NCBI GenBank assembly: GCA_037127315.1
Contig: JBBBDQ010001270.1
Location: forward strand, 4,467,001-4,531,000
From: Ascarosepion bandense
Taxonomy: Eukaryota > Mollusca > Cephalopoda > Sepiida > Sepiidae
Reading direction: 5' to 3'
Length of the DNA stretch: 64,000 nt
A program made the position numbers and the translations under genes. Below are positions 1-11,466 of this stretch, piece by piece; position 1 is the first letter of the stretch; each line of letters opens with the position of its first letter. Below the pieces are notes generated by a model, which worked only from the letters and a program-made list of their open reading frames with translations, was not told the origin of the DNA and ran no database searches.

Positions 1-515
1 TGTATTATCGCAGATTCTCTTTTGCTATCACTCTCTTCTAAGAAAAAAACTGAAACCGTATACTTTTTTTAAAGTCCACTTAATAAATATTTTTTGTGAA
101 TAAATATTTTGGTTCCTTGTTGACCGTTGTAAATACGTTTTTTAAAATTTTAAAATGAATTATGCTGAATAAATTTCTTTAGTTAGGCAATTTTCTTATG
201 TTCTCATTTATCTATGACCACATTACATGGTAAAATTCTAACATGTACATTCTGATTAGTGGAATATACGTTCCTGGCGTAAATAGGTAATGACTATAAG
301 CCTTTAGTGAGCGACCACCTGTCGTATGCGACCAGTTTTTTTATGGCAGTAGGGGTGGTCGCATAATGTTTAAAATAATAAATAAACAAATGATTTAACA
401 CACTAAGTAAATAATAAATAAATTAACAAACTACGAATTAACGCATAAACACGAGTAAATTTGATAATAATCAATAAGAAATAATTAATGAATAAATACA
501 AAATAACAAAATTAA
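1..515. other. AT-rich DNA without recognisable feature
   Basis: No reading frame, RNA or repeat family was recognised before the Helitron start. The right half is rich in short AATAAATA-like stretches. Confidence 0.5.
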
Positions 516-1390
516 TCTAATATATAAAAGGCAATCTGTGAGTCTGTGTGTGACTGTTCCCTATGCACGGCTACATTTTTTAAGCTACGCCATTCAAACA
601 TTCTAGGAAAACATATCTACAGGGAAGCCAGTTCGACATATACTTTTTGAGTTTAAGTTCAGCAAACTGAATCGATATTTTTTCGATATTTATCGGGGGT
701 ACCCCCGTTAAATATCGAAAATCGATAATCGAAAAAATTGGGTTATAGAAGGAGTGGTCCGATTTTAATCAAATTTGATACACTCATAGACAAAGACATA
801 ATAAACGATATTGATATATATCAAAGTTGCAGTTCTTAAAATAGTGCAGAATATCGATAATATATAAATATAAAAGGCAAGATGTTTGTGTGTGTGTCTG
901 TTTATCTGCCTGTATGTCTGTGTTTTTTCAGCCCTTTTATTTTATTTAGCCTTCAAAATTCAGTTTACGACGAAAAAACATATTTGATATCGATAGCAGG
1001 AAATCAAAATCTGACTTACATCCATTCATTTTTCTTTCAGTCTACGGTTTCGCTTTAACTGGAAACAACTATTGCTTTTTAGCCTTTCGTGCCAACGTCC
1101 AAAGAGTCTGAGCACCAGGACCATGGTTTAATTTTAAAGCTTTCATTACACCCGAGCAACGCCGGGCTATACTGCTAGTTTTTAAATATTCTTCGAAAAT
1201 TTCTGAACTGAGAGCGTAATAGTTTTTATATTTCTACATTTTTAATATTTTTCGAAAATTTCTGAACTGAGAGCGTAATAGTTTTTATATTTCTAATTTC
1301 AGTAAAACAAAATAAATAATTTTTATTTTTATGTTAAATTCATTTAGTAAACAAAAAATGTAAATATTTTCCCCCGTAATTTTGAAACAA
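516..1390 (+). mobile_element. Non-autonomous Helitron A, 5' portion (interrupted)
   Basis: The element starts with TC after an A, followed by a TATATAAAAGGC motif and a TG-rich leader, as Helitron 5' ends do. The first 150 bases match the far end of the minus-strand copy at 62062-62945. The body near 1190-1390 also matches that copy. It is interrupted by a Helitron B segment (about 672-1178) and by an LTR-like insertion at 1391; its 3' end lies at 2716-2910. It has no Rep/helicase gene, so it would depend on an autonomous partner. Confidence 0.7.
672..1178 (+). mobile_element. Helitron B segment nested in Helitron A
   Basis: The 3' end reads CCCGAGCAACGCCGGGC, then a short spacer and CTAG (1175-1178) before a T. 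This is the hairpin-plus-CTAG terminus of Helitrons. The body matches the complete minus-strand copy at 58183-58815 and the fragment at 43445-43700. A second TC plus AT-rich leader at 854 could be the start of a shorter insertion. Confidence 0.7.
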
Positions 1391-1686
1391 TGTAACCGGG
1401 CTGGTTGTCTAATGTGTTGCTCGTTCTCGTTGACGGTCGTGACGATCCCAGTTGTGACACTGCCACCCGGATGGCAGGTTGGTTCGGTCGCTGTTGCTGG
1501 TTTGTGATGTTCTCGTCCGATGATGTCGTCACAAAAGCTGGTTTACAAGACGTCTCTTGCAACAACGCGCCACTGTCCCACGTTGTGAATTGATCCCATA
1601 TGTGGTTAAAAAAAAAAATTACGGCACAAAAAAAAAAATTAATAAAATAAATGAACGAAGTCGAACACGCCTGGAGAGCTACGAAG

Positions 1687-1755
<69 letters not shown>

Positions 1756-2715
1756 AATGTTTTTTTCTTTTCATAGAAGCAGATAATACAATTGCCGGCA
1801 TCGGTTACAACGGAGAGAGAAACTTCGCTAAAAATATTATAGCTTCCAATCCTTAAAAAGAAATGTCTTGTCTAAGTTTCGTTAAAGTAGTCAGAGCTCT
1901 TCAAACTTTCGCTAAAATCTAATCCGTATTATCTAAAATTAGAGATGTCCGTTTCTTTTAGGTGATGTTAAAAAAATAATAAAGTTCTTTCGGTTTCAAG
2001 TCGGAACTTGACAGGATTTGCCGAATCACAGGCAGTCAATGGCGGCCAATGTGGCGGTGATGGCGGCGATGACAGCGGCGGTGTGAGGTTGATTTCCATG
2101 TCGTCTAGAGGCTCTCTCCCGGCTAACTGAAATTTTCTCGTCGAGTCTCTATTTTTTATAACCCTTTTCAATCCTCTCTGGGGATCCAACCGACTCGAAG
2201 CCTTCCGCCAATAAAATCGTTTTCCGTCCACTCGTTTTGTGGAAGGGGTTATCTCGACGAATGAGATATTGCCAGCTCACATTGTTTTCCGATTTTTTCC
2301 AATTTCCCACAGATTTCTGTTTCCCAGAAAAATCTGTTGAGGGACTTTAACCCCGCTTGACCCCATCAAATAATTCTGACACTTGTTTTGGCAACTAAAA
2401 TTTTTAGCTTTACCAAAAAATCTCTGCTTCAAACACGAAAAAAGAAAAATTTATATTTTTCTGTTTTCTTTCCCCCCAAAATAACTAAATTTTATATTTC
2501 CCGGATGTTAGAAGTTCATGATAGTATTAAAATAGTTAATTTTTCTATTCCCTATATTTTTCAATTATTTGATAATATTAAAATTATTTTTTTACATAAG
2601 CTTACATCGCCTATTACAATAAAGCATAACTAATAATATTACTAATATCAATTTCTCTCTCTCCGCTGTATTAAACCAAACAAGTGAAAGTACCCCCGCG
2701 AGAGATAGTGTCACA
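1391..2715. mobile_element. Solo-LTR-like insertion with 4-bp duplication
   Basis: This 1325-bp segment starts TGTAAC and ends GTCACA, and is flanked on both sides by ACAA (1387-1390 and 2716-2719). Removing it and one ACAA restores the Helitron A sequence, which is uninterrupted in the copy at 62062-62945. TG...CA ends and a 4-bp duplication fit a solo LTR of a Gypsy, BEL or related retrotransposon. It contains no coding frame. It could be another class of element with TGT/ACA ends. Confidence 0.65.
1690..1752. repeat. (CT)n-(TA)n microsatellite
   Basis: About 15 CT units run directly into about 16 TA units, inside the LTR-like insertion. The SLSLSL/YIYIY peptides of this stretch are low-complexity artefacts. 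Confidence 0.97.
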
Positions 2716-2910
2716 ACAAAAACAAACGCAATTTTGTTCACAATGTCGCACAAAACATCAAATCACGTTTACGCAAAACAAAAGAATTTTTAATAGAATT
2801 TTTTTAACAATTTTTAAACAACAATTTTTTATATAATCATTTTTTATATAACCAAATCCTATCACTAAAATGTTCTGAGTTGCACGGGCAACACTGGGCT
2901 ATGATGCTAG
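2716..2910 (+). mobile_element. Helitron A, 3' end
   Basis: This resumes Helitron A after the insertion and ends in GGGCTATGATGCTAG followed by T, the typical CTAG|T terminus. It matches the start of the minus-strand copy at 62062. The terminal hairpin is imperfect. Confidence 0.75.
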
Positions 2911-3837
2911 TCAATGATAACTCGTTTAAAGTTAACAACCCACACTAAACATTAGCTACAATAACTGTATTCTGACTCACAATTATATCTATCCAATAGC
3001 CTTTAGAGTCATTTGAAATAACTTAGCGATACCCTCTACTCGATACCCGTTCGGATCATACAATAAACCGGAACAATCTCAACTTGCTATCCATAATGCT
3101 CCAATGACCAGGATATATCAATCTATTCGTATAAGCCATCGCACAATTTTCGACAATGATATTCACTTGATATAATTCCCTGGAGCGACTCGAAGTAGAA
3201 TGTGACAAAGTAAGAGGTCACATTTTATGAGGATATGTGGAGAATATAACGCTAAACTCGAGACTTGGACAGTTTAGGATTATAGCGATCGTGAAAGCAT
3301 CCTCTTGACAGTCGTTTCTACAAAGCAGAAATAATCTAGTCGAGTGGATCTTCTCTTTCAATCATGAAATACGAAGAGAATGCGTGAGGCGTGGTGGCTC
3401 TTAACTGTGACGTTTAAAACCGGTGAAATTAAATATGTAGTTCGTGTGAACACATATTAAAAATCTGTTGTAGAGTGGCTGACATCACAGCACCTCTCTT
3501 AATGATGAAATGGCCCATGGGCTGAAATGGTCTATTGAAGTAAAGAATAGTAACATATCACAGCTCATCAGTACGGTTAGACATCCGATTGCTTTTTACC
3601 CAGGATTGAAAACCGACCGAATTGGCGTCAGTCGGCGATTCTACCTTTGAGTTATTGGCGCTCGGTAGAAGGAGGCAGACTTTTTAGCGTGTACAGTATC
3701 ACTATACACACGCCCAATAGCTAAGAGTGTTCTAATTCATTGCTGAATGAACGATGCGTAGATGCTAGAGTAGCTATTGTTTTTCAAAGTCTACCATTCA
3801 ATCAGGGTGTGAGAGCGTAAATAGTCATCCGCATGTA
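2911..3837. other. No recognised feature
   Basis: A stretch of moderate complexity with no reading frame of note and no match noticed elsewhere in the window. It may be single-copy DNA. Confidence 0.4.
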
Positions 3838-3872
3838 TGTATATATATATATAGTTCCATGTTCTTTTCACT

Positions 3873-3914
<42 letters not shown>
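3838..3914. repeat. (TA)n microsatellite, two blocks
   Basis: Two TA blocks (3838-3853 and about 3875-3914) are separated by a short unique spacer. Confidence 0.95.
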
Positions 3915-3918
<4 letters not shown>

Positions 3919-4076
3919 TCAAAAAGAATGAGCAAAAGCTAAAATCCCAAAAATCAGATCCTATTAATATTAATCTTATTAATATTAGAATTGGTCAAGG
4001 TGGCGGGATCGATGTAAATAGTATTATCTATTTACAGAGCCAAATATATCTAGTATGTAAAAAAATCCCAAATTTA

Positions 4077-4131
4077 CATTCTTTGAATGACCATTTTAGC
4101 GAGAATTTTCTCGCTTCATCAGCAATGATTG
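4077..4131 (-). ncRNA. Hammerhead ribozyme-like fold, mutated core
   Basis: On the minus strand CTGATGA (4116-4122) is followed by a perfect 8-bp stem II (AGCGAGAA with TTCTCGCT). The conserved GAAA then reads AAAA, a G12-to-A change. Stem III is ATG/CAT with a 2-nt loop. Stem I pairs CAATCATTG with CAAAGAATG at 7 of 9 positions. All three helices fit a type I hammerhead, but loss of G12, which takes part in catalysis, should abolish cleavage. It is best read as a decayed ribozyme. Confidence 0.5.
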
Positions 4132-4184
4132 AAAACAAAAATTTATTAATTAAAATATTTAAATTAATAAATTTTGTTTTCAAT
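4128..4184. repeat. 24-bp palindromic inverted repeat
   Basis: Two nearly perfect arms starting ATTGAAAACAAAA and ending TTTTGTTTTCAAT surround a short AT centre. It abuts the hammerhead-like fold, so the two may belong to one element. Confidence 0.8.
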
Positions 4185-4239
4185 GGCTATTCCGCGAATT
4201 TGAATTTCGGATTCTTTTTATATAATATATATATATCAA

Positions 4240-4345
4240 TTAGAGTTACGTATTTTCTTCTGATGTTTCATAGTGAAGATTCATCTTGTTTATAATTACA
4301 ATGCATTTGATTTTTGTAGAAAATATTCATGTCATTGTTTTTTTC
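4240..4345. repeat. Dispersed repeat, copy also at about 7590-7705
   Basis: The run from the TTTTCTT motif through TTTCATAGTGAAGA and on for about 90 bases recurs with few changes near 7600. Function unknown; probably part of an older mobile element. Confidence 0.6.
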
Positions 4346-4429
4346 TGTATGTTTGATGTTGCTACTGGTTATCTTAGAAAGAAAAAGTTTAATATGGTAA
4401 TCTATAAGATGATTGTTCTGGGTATGACG

Positions 4430-4950
4430 ATAAACTGCATCTGGCAGCAAGGCCTCTGACTGGGAAGAACATGAAATCAGTTAATTAATTGTTGATATTC
4501 ACAGTTTCACCCTAACCCGACGTGGTAGCACCTTTCAGAGATCTAGCTATAGGCAAAGAGATCAAAACACCATAACGTATAAAAACAGACTTTTATCGTA
4601 AAACTTCCAGGAATATATTTTTTGAGAAAAAAATATTATCAGCAATACATTTTTTGAAGGAAATAATATTACCAGCAATACATATTTGAAAAAGAAAAAT
4701 ATTAAAGGCAATACATTTTTTGAAAGAAAATAACCAAAAATACATTTTTGAAGGAAAAAATACGTGCTAGCAATACATCTGACTGTCAACAAATCCACTT
4801 TATAAAAATGCGTCAATGAAACTTTATCTTTCATCTGATATCTTACAAAGAATACATATTCTATTCATACAAATCTATTTTAAAAATGTTATCGGTATTA
4901 AATAACCAATTGATAAATTGATATGCCGTAAAACAAAACAAAAACATATA
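4430..4950. repeat. Dispersed repeat with internal tandem units
   Basis: This unit contains about five degenerate tandem units of 45-60 bp (4605-4790), each with an ATACATTTTTTGAA-like block. An inverted, diverged copy lies at about 22850-23330, including the CTGGCAGCAAGGC-like end. No coding potential was recognised. Confidence 0.55.
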
Positions 4951-5083
4951 AGGTTGTTAGGAAAACCGTTACTGATAAGCGTTATTAAATTTTTTAAAGA
5001 AAAGCGAACGCGAGAATGAATTATTTTCCGATCTCATCAGGACATTTTTAATAAGTGAATTGCTATTTTAGATGATGATGTTC

Positions 5084-6445
5084 TTCTTCTATGTGCCATA
5101 ACCCTTAAAAACGTAGGCTATCATGCCACTCCACGTCTTCCTATCCCTTGGAGTTCTTAACACCTCTTCTCTTGTTACCCCTCCCGAACCCTGCTCTGCA
5201 TCCATTTGTTCAAGTTCGTCAAGTATGTCAAGTGCTGCTTTCCCTAGTCTCTCCTTCTTCTCTATCCGTCCCGTGAGTATCATATTCTTCAAGCCTCCTT
5301 CCTCATTAAATGTACCAGAAACTTCTGCTGTCTTTTTCTAGTGTTAACTATCAGTTTTCTTTTCATTTGCATTCTCCCCAAGACTCAGTTGTTGTTCACA
5401 TGTTTTGTCCATGGTATCCTCAGCATCCTTCTGTATTACCACATTTTGCTTGCTTCAAGTTTTTCCTTCATCTTTGATAAGATTATTCAGACACCACATA
5501 ATAATCCATTACTCCCTTTGTTTACAGCGAAATTTTCCTGTATCTTAATACTCTACTCAGCTTCTGGAATGTATCCTTGGCCATAGTAATTCAGCTTCGG
5601 ATCTTTGTATCGCATTTTTCGTTCATTGTTAGAAACATTCCCAAGTATTTAAATTTCTGTACGTGTTTGGTTTTAATATCCCCGGCCTGTAATTGGCATT
5701 TTGGATTCCTTTTTTTACTGATGACCATAAATTCAGTTTTTTTTTTTAGTTTATATATAGTCCTTTCTTACCATTTTGCTTCACTACTTTCTGTGGGAGA
5801 AATTGTAGTTTATTTTCCGTGTCTGCTATCAACACTATATCATCTGTGTATCTTATATTGTTCAGAGTGCTGCCACCAATGAGGAATCCCCTCGGGATTT
5901 CTAGAGCTTTCTGAATTGTCTCGCTGTATAGGTTGAATAGATTCTGCGAGAAGACGCATCATTGTTTTATACATCTTTCTTTTTATATCTGCTGAACTCG
6001 TTTCGTGTCCATATGCAGGTGGGATGCTGCCAGTACAGGTTCCTAATTATTCTAACGTCTTTCTCGAATATGTGTAGGTTACTGATCATTTCAATCAATC
6101 TTTTGTGGCGCATATTGTCAAATTCTTTTGCATAGTTTATGAAACAAAAGTACTCGTTCTTCTGCATTTGTATTGCCTTTCTGATAAAATTCTAAGCATA
6201 AATATCGCGTTCCTTGTTCCAGTTTTATTGACGAAACCGCATTGTTCTTGTCCTATTTCCGGTCTGATTCTGCTGTGTGCTTTTCCGTGTCTGCTATCAG
6301 TACTGTATCATCTGCGTATCTTATATTGTTCAGAGTGCCAATGAGGAATCCTCGCAGGACTTCTAGTGCTTTTTGAATTGTCTCGCTGTGTAGGTTGAAT
6401 AGATCCCGCGAGAAGACACGTCATTGTCGAATGCATCTTTCTATC
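5084..6445 (-). pseudogene. RTE-type LINE reverse transcriptase remnant
   Basis: Minus-strand frames encode a non-LTR reverse transcriptase resembling the RTE clade. They include YAKEFDNMRHKRL (palm, near 6110-6160), RYTDDIVLIADTE (the xxDD catalytic box, here YTDD, near 5815-5860), the thumb region and the tail ending in an AYVFKGYGT-type motif followed by AGAAGAAGAA. Reading switches between frames with many stops, so it is dead. The block around the catalytic motif occurs twice, at about 5818-5977 and 6284-6450, an internal duplication not expected in an intact LINE. Confidence 0.8.
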
Positions 6446-7386
6446 TATTACTGACGAAATTTACATCGTTTTATAACCTAGTTTCGCATATTTTTAAAAT
6501 ATTGACATTCAATCTGCTCAGATATTCTCCAGCTGTCCACAGTTGTTCAAACAGTCGCAGGATAATGGTCCGGTTCCTCGTGTCGTTCCTTTCCAGGCGA
6601 GGGATCAGTCCCGAGGAATTGAATTCCCTTTAAGCCGTTGGTACTAACAGTTGCTGGACGACGGTCAGTTGATACTTCTCGCTCACGTTGGTCCTTACTG
6701 GGCGAAGAGCTAATTCCTTAATACCTTTAGCACCGTTAGGTTTTATATATTGATTTTTCAAGGCCATGATTGCTCTTGGGAATAATATTGGAGTAGTTTC
6801 CCGTTACATTCTCAACAGTGATTTATCGAGACACCGCCTCTACTTAACTGGCCGTTGACTACTCGAGAGTTCTTCTGCCTTTATATAGGTCTTATTTTAC
6901 GTCTTACTAACTTTCCGCCTCACTCACAAGACCATGGATAAGGGTAACAGATTTGATTGCTGACAGTCCGACAAGGAGTTTTTTGTAGCAGCTCATATCC
7001 ACTATGAAAAAAAAAAATTTTTTTTTAATTCTAATTTGGACACCTACATGTGATTAGGTTAGTCTCTCACTAGCTCAAGTTGATGATAGATTTATGGGAC
7101 AGTATAAGTAGGGTGTTTGGAAACGAGATTATTAAGCTCGAATAGCTATTTTTACGATGCTATAAAAGCTTTCCAAAAATAAACTTTCATACCATAAAGA
7201 CAAAGGTTGAAAAAAAGCTTACCAGAAACGCACAGAATCCAACTTCAAATTTGAATATTTACTTACTGATTAAGGTGAAGCTTAAAATTACAAAAATAAA
7301 ATTAGGCGAAGTAGAAATCACGCTTTTTTCTGTTAGTTTTCTTCATCGGTCAGAAACTAGATTACCGAAAAGAGAGTTTATACCCA
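6446..7386. other. No recognised feature
   Basis: Mostly single-copy-looking sequence. No RNA or protein family was recognised, and short frames here have no support. Confidence 0.4.
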
Positions 7387-7735
7387 ATATATATATATAT
7401 ATATATATAAAGACAGAGAGATACGGAGAGTGTAACGTGGAGAAAAAGTTGTGTGGCTAGCCGCAGAGCTTACTTTGAGCGATAATTCCCTAGAACTTAA
7501 AAAAAAAAATTTTCGGCTATTGTGGTGTCAAAATGTCTACAAATAAATAGCAGTTTAATTAATTTAATTTTTTTTTTTTATGTCAACTGGAGTTGCGTAT
7601 TTTCTTATGATATTTCATGGTGAAGATACATCTTGTTTATAATTACTATGCATTTGATTACTGTAAAAAATATTCATGTTACAGTTTTTTTTCAGTATGT
7701 TTGGCGTTGTTATTGGCTACCTTAGATGAATTCTT
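7387..7735. repeat. (TA)n and second copy of the 4240 repeat
   Basis: A short TA array (7387-7408) is followed by unremarkable sequence. From about 7590 comes the second copy of the dispersed repeat seen near 4240. Confidence 0.6.
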
Positions 7736-8055
7736 GTGCGTTTTCATTAATCCCTTTAGATACAAGTTTAATTCGTTTTTAGACCGAGTTCGTAACCAAA
7801 AAGACTCGTATCTCAAATTAATTTTCTCCACTAAAATTAATGAGAATATTTCCTATCAGTCCCAGGTCCCTAAAAATTACCCCATTTTCGGATTTGCTTG
7901 TTTCTTATAAGCAAAAACGCACGAATGAACTAGAGATTGTACTTTACAAACAGTATAAGAAAGCAAGACAAAACAATTTGTAAAGAAATAAATTGTACTT
8001 TAACGATGAGGTCTGATGAGTCATCGACTAACTGGCGAAGGGGAGAGCGAGAGAC

Positions 8056-8057
<2 letters not shown>

Positions 8058-8096
<39 letters not shown>
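8058..8096. repeat. (GA)n microsatellite
   Basis: About 19 uninterrupted GA units. Confidence 0.97.
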
Positions 8097-8098
<2 letters not shown>

Positions 8099-8213
8099 AA
8101 TGGCTAGCCTAGCAACCGCTAACCTCGCCTAACAACTGCCGGTCTAGTCAAAGATACAGAAGATTAAACTTGGCAGTTATTTTTAACATTTTTGAAACAT
8201 TTACATTTTATCC

Positions 8214-8835
8214 ATTCTTCTTCATTAACATGCTCTGTCCTTTCAGGTTGTAGACGATGATGGCCCTTCACATCTTCCTATCTCTTAACACTTTTTCTGA
8301 TATCTCTCCAAAATCCCATTCTGCTATCCACTCAAGTATGTCTAGTTTTACTTTCCCTTGTCTCTCATTCCTTCTATCTGTCTTGTGAGTATTAGATTCT
8401 CCAAGCCCTCCTTCCCCATTACGTGTCCCAGAAACTTCAGCTGCATCTTCCTGATGTTAAGTATAAGTTTCTTTTTAGTTTCCATCCTCCCCAAAATCTT
8501 GTCGTTGCTCACATGTCCAGTCCGAGGTATGCCCATCATCCTTCTGTAGAACCAAATTTCAATTGCTTTGGGTCTCTCTATCTTTATGAGTTTGTCCAAC
8601 ATTCGCTGCCCTATAAGAAGACAGATTTTACGTTACCGCCCGGTAATTTTTTCTTTGTTTCCGTCGAAATTATTCTGTCTCGCAATATCCTACTCGGCTT
8701 TTGGAAAGCCTTGTCCATGCCAATACGTCTTCGGATCTCAGTGTCGCACTTTCCATCCTCTGTTAGAATATTTCCCGGATACTTATATTTCCGTACCTGC
8801 TTGATTTTAGTGTCTCTAACCTGTAATTAGCATTT
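8214..8835 (-). pseudogene. RTE-type LINE C-terminal remnant
   Basis: On the minus strand the IEIWFYRRMMGIPRTGHVSN motif, a LILNIRKMQLKFLGHVM-like run and LENLILTRQIEGMRDKGK are the thumb and tail of the RTE-like family seen also at 5084, 9272, 23555, 26655, 32910 and 50645. Frameshifts break it, and the catalytic palm is missing (5' truncation, usual for LINE copies). Confidence 0.8.
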
Positions 8836-8904
8836 TTGGACCCTCTTTTTGATGATTATGATGCTTTCAATTTTCGTAAAGATGTTAGTAGATCCATACA
8901 TTTG

Positions 8905-9235
8905 GCTCTGTGCCACCTCTAAGTTACGCTTAGAAAATCACTATGGTGTACATAAATGGGGTAACTCGACATAGTGTAATTGCTAGCAATCTTTTCTCGC
9001 TAGAACAATTATGACTGAGTAGTGAGTTCGATCCTCACTTGGCGTCCCATACTTTCGGCCTTGTGCCACATGTAAGCTACGTTTAGAAAATAATTTGGGC
9101 ACCTCGACGTGGTGTAATTGCTAGCAAGCTTGTCTCGCTATATCAATTACTACGAAGTTCAATCCTACCGAGTTGCTCTATATTTTTGGCCTTGTGCCAC
9201 ATATGAGCTAGGCTTAGAAAATCACTTGGGTACTG
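8905..9235 (+). mobile_element. tRNA-derived SINE family B, two tandem copies
   Basis: Two units (about 8930-9075 and 9095-9225) share GACGTGGTGTAATTGCTAGC, an A-box-like promoter, and GAGTTCGATCCTCAC, a B-box-like promoter. They continue with a tail of TTCGGCCTTGTGCCAC. A minus-strand copy lies at 23336-23485. The two boxes of an internal Pol III promoter indicate a tRNA-derived SINE. Confidence 0.65.
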
Positions 9236-9271
9236 TAATATAGTAATAAAAAGAAATAATTTTTTCTTTTA

Positions 9272-9900
9272 CGTACTTTCAGAACGCAGGCGATCATGGC
9301 CCTTCACATGTCCCTATCCATTGTAGCACTTAACCTCTTTTCTTTTGCTATTTCTTCCAAGCCTTTCTCTGCCATCCACTTGCTTAAGCCTATCAAGTAT
9401 GTCAGGTGTTGCTTTCCTTTGTCTTTATTTCACTTTATCCGTCCTGTGGGTATCAGATTCTTCAAACCCTCCTTCCTCAGTGTCCCAGAAACTTTTCCTG
9501 ATTTTAAGTAACACTTTTCTTTTTGTTTCCATCCTCTCTAAAACCTCGTCCTTGCTGACACGTTTGGTTCATGTTATCCTCAGCATCCTTCTGTAGAACC
9601 ACATTTAGGTTACTTCAAGTCTTTCCTTCATCTTTCATGAAATTGTCCATCATTTGTGGCCTTACTTAAGAATAGACATCACATAACAATCCAGTACTCT
9701 CTTTTTCGTTTCCAACGAAGTTCTCCTGTCTCTAACTAACCTTTGGAAAACATCCTTGGCCATGCCACTACACCTTCGGATCTCAGTGTCGTATTTCCCG
9801 ACCTTGGTTAAAACACTTCCCAGGTCCTTAAATTTCTGTACAGGTTTGATTTTAGTAACCCCGACTTGTAATTAGCATTTGGGGTCCCTCTTTTTGATGA
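9272..9900 (-). pseudogene. RTE-type LINE C-terminal remnant
   Basis: The minus strand carries the same RTE tail as at 8214, with the LILTGQ-, WMAEKG- and YVLK-type motifs spread over several frames. It is 5'-truncated and disrupted. The family end is next to a SINE-A copy at 9923. Confidence 0.7.
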
Positions 9901-9922
9901 TTACCATGTAATCACTTTTCTT

Positions 9923-10226
9923 GTCAGTCAGTGCCATACGTGAAACACGCTTGGGCAATCATGTCTCGAAAGAGACATGTCTGACTGGGCAGAAGATTAT
10001 CCCGCAGTAGGTTGCCATTGCTTTCTGCAGTAGACTGGTTGCCGATCAAGGCTATAGAACCCAATCTGTCCTTTTATTTAACCCATAACTGGAGGGAAGA
10101 GACGGATTAATACCTTTCCCAAGGGTATTTGTGCGTAAGTGAATGCGATGAATTCAACTGGAATTCGAACTCGGCTCCCTGATTTCTCGTTCCGAGCCGA
10201 TATCCACTGCACCACAACGCGCATCC
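9923..10226 (-). mobile_element. SINE-A copy, near full length
   Basis: A tRNA-derived SINE of about 300 bp. Read on the minus strand it has an A box like GGTGCAGTGGATATCGG and a B box like GAGTTCGAATTCC. The body includes GGGAAAGGTATTAATCC and GTTATGGGTTAAATA, and the 3' hairpin has stem CATGTCTC with GAGACATG. It is the most abundant family in the window (about 17 full or partial copies). Confidence 0.85.
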
Positions 10227-10880
10227 ACTTTTCTTGTACTTTATATTCATTCTTTTCATATCGTTTTAACTACCTTCTATTGGAGGTCTTATCCATTACT
10301 GTAAATATTTTTTTCAATTTTATAATGTTTTATTTATTTTTAAAATGTTATATTTTTATTTTTATTTTTCCTTTTTAAATTTTTGCTTTTATAAAAAATT
10401 TCACGTTCAACTAATTAATCTTTGTCGTTTTTGCCTTTTGGGGGCCCGGTCTCAGTTTCGGCTTTTGATTACTGCGATTTACACTTACATTCTTCGGACC
10501 CGTGCAAAAGACACAACACAACAGAGATCCTTCCAGAACGACGTGAGCACGTGCACTGCGAGTAAATATGCTCTCGAAGTTTGGTGCTCGCTGTGCCAGC
10601 CGTGCCATCTATTCAACTGAATCTCGCTCGTATCTCAAAATTCAGCTCATATCTCAAGGTAAAAATCGGCTGAACTCTGGCCCGTATCTATAAAAAGAAA
10701 GAAACAAACAAAAACTCGTATGTTGATACGCTCGTATCTCAGAAGAGTGCACCCTGGAAGGATTTGAACTTGCGCCGTCAATTGAGTAGGGTGGTAAACT
10801 ACCTTTAATCACGACCTTCTCGTTATAAACTCTTGAGTGTTCTAACTGCTCAATTTTGTATCCGAACTGCAAACAAAGCA
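10227..10880. other. No recognised feature
   Basis: T-rich at the left. The centre (10620-10745) repeats a short CTCGTATCTCA motif several times. No gene recognised. Confidence 0.4.
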
Positions 10881-10902
10881 ATCTCTCTCTCTCTCTCTCT
10901 CA

Positions 10903-10946
<44 letters not shown>
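10881..10946. repeat. (CT)n-(TA)n microsatellite
   Basis: CT units with one CA interruption lead into TA units, the same composite order as at 1690. Confidence 0.95.
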
Positions 10947-11366
10947 CGAGTTTGTGGATTTCTTTGCTGTTTTTCGGGACAACTGCCGATTTTGGGTGAC
11001 CTTAGCGTTCAGCATCATTTCTGTCTGTACGACCGTGTTTAAAGTCGGCGTACCACCTCTTAACCGTTGTTTCCGACGGAGCAGTCACCGAATAATATTT
11101 ATCAAGCCATTGCTTTGCTTGAATAGTATTTTTCCAATCAGAAAGCAATGCTTTATCAACTCACGAAATTCAGACTTTTCCATTGTTTTGAAAATTTGCA
11201 ACAGTAGCTTCAATTAAATAACTGTAATTTGTAAACTAATAATCCGATTAGGCCCAAATGTTCTCACGTGCCATTTCATAAAAATCACATGGATTTTTTA
11301 TTAATGGCACCACCTATTTGTCAGGCCTTGAAATAATTGAATGATGTGTTTTATATATATATATAT

Positions 11367-11466
11367 TAACCTCGCTTTACGAATTAATTCGTTCTTAGAG
11401 GTCTTTTTCAGAATATATATTAACCTCGCTTTACGAATTAATTCGTTCCTAGAGGTCTTTTGTGAT
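11367..11466. repeat. Tandem duplication of a 50-bp unit
   Basis: Two near-identical units containing TTAACCTCGCTTTACGAATT follow each other directly after a TA array (11351-11366). The duplicated unit ends TAGAGGTCTTTT. Confidence 0.85.

Noticed and set aside
1344..1856. Frames with SLSLSL, YIYIY or RERERE runs
   Set aside because: Low-complexity artefacts of a CT/TA microsatellite inside an LTR-like insertion.
8020..8060. CTGATGAGTCATCGAC as a further hammerhead
   Set aside because: The first core box is present, but no GAAA box follows a stem at suitable distance.
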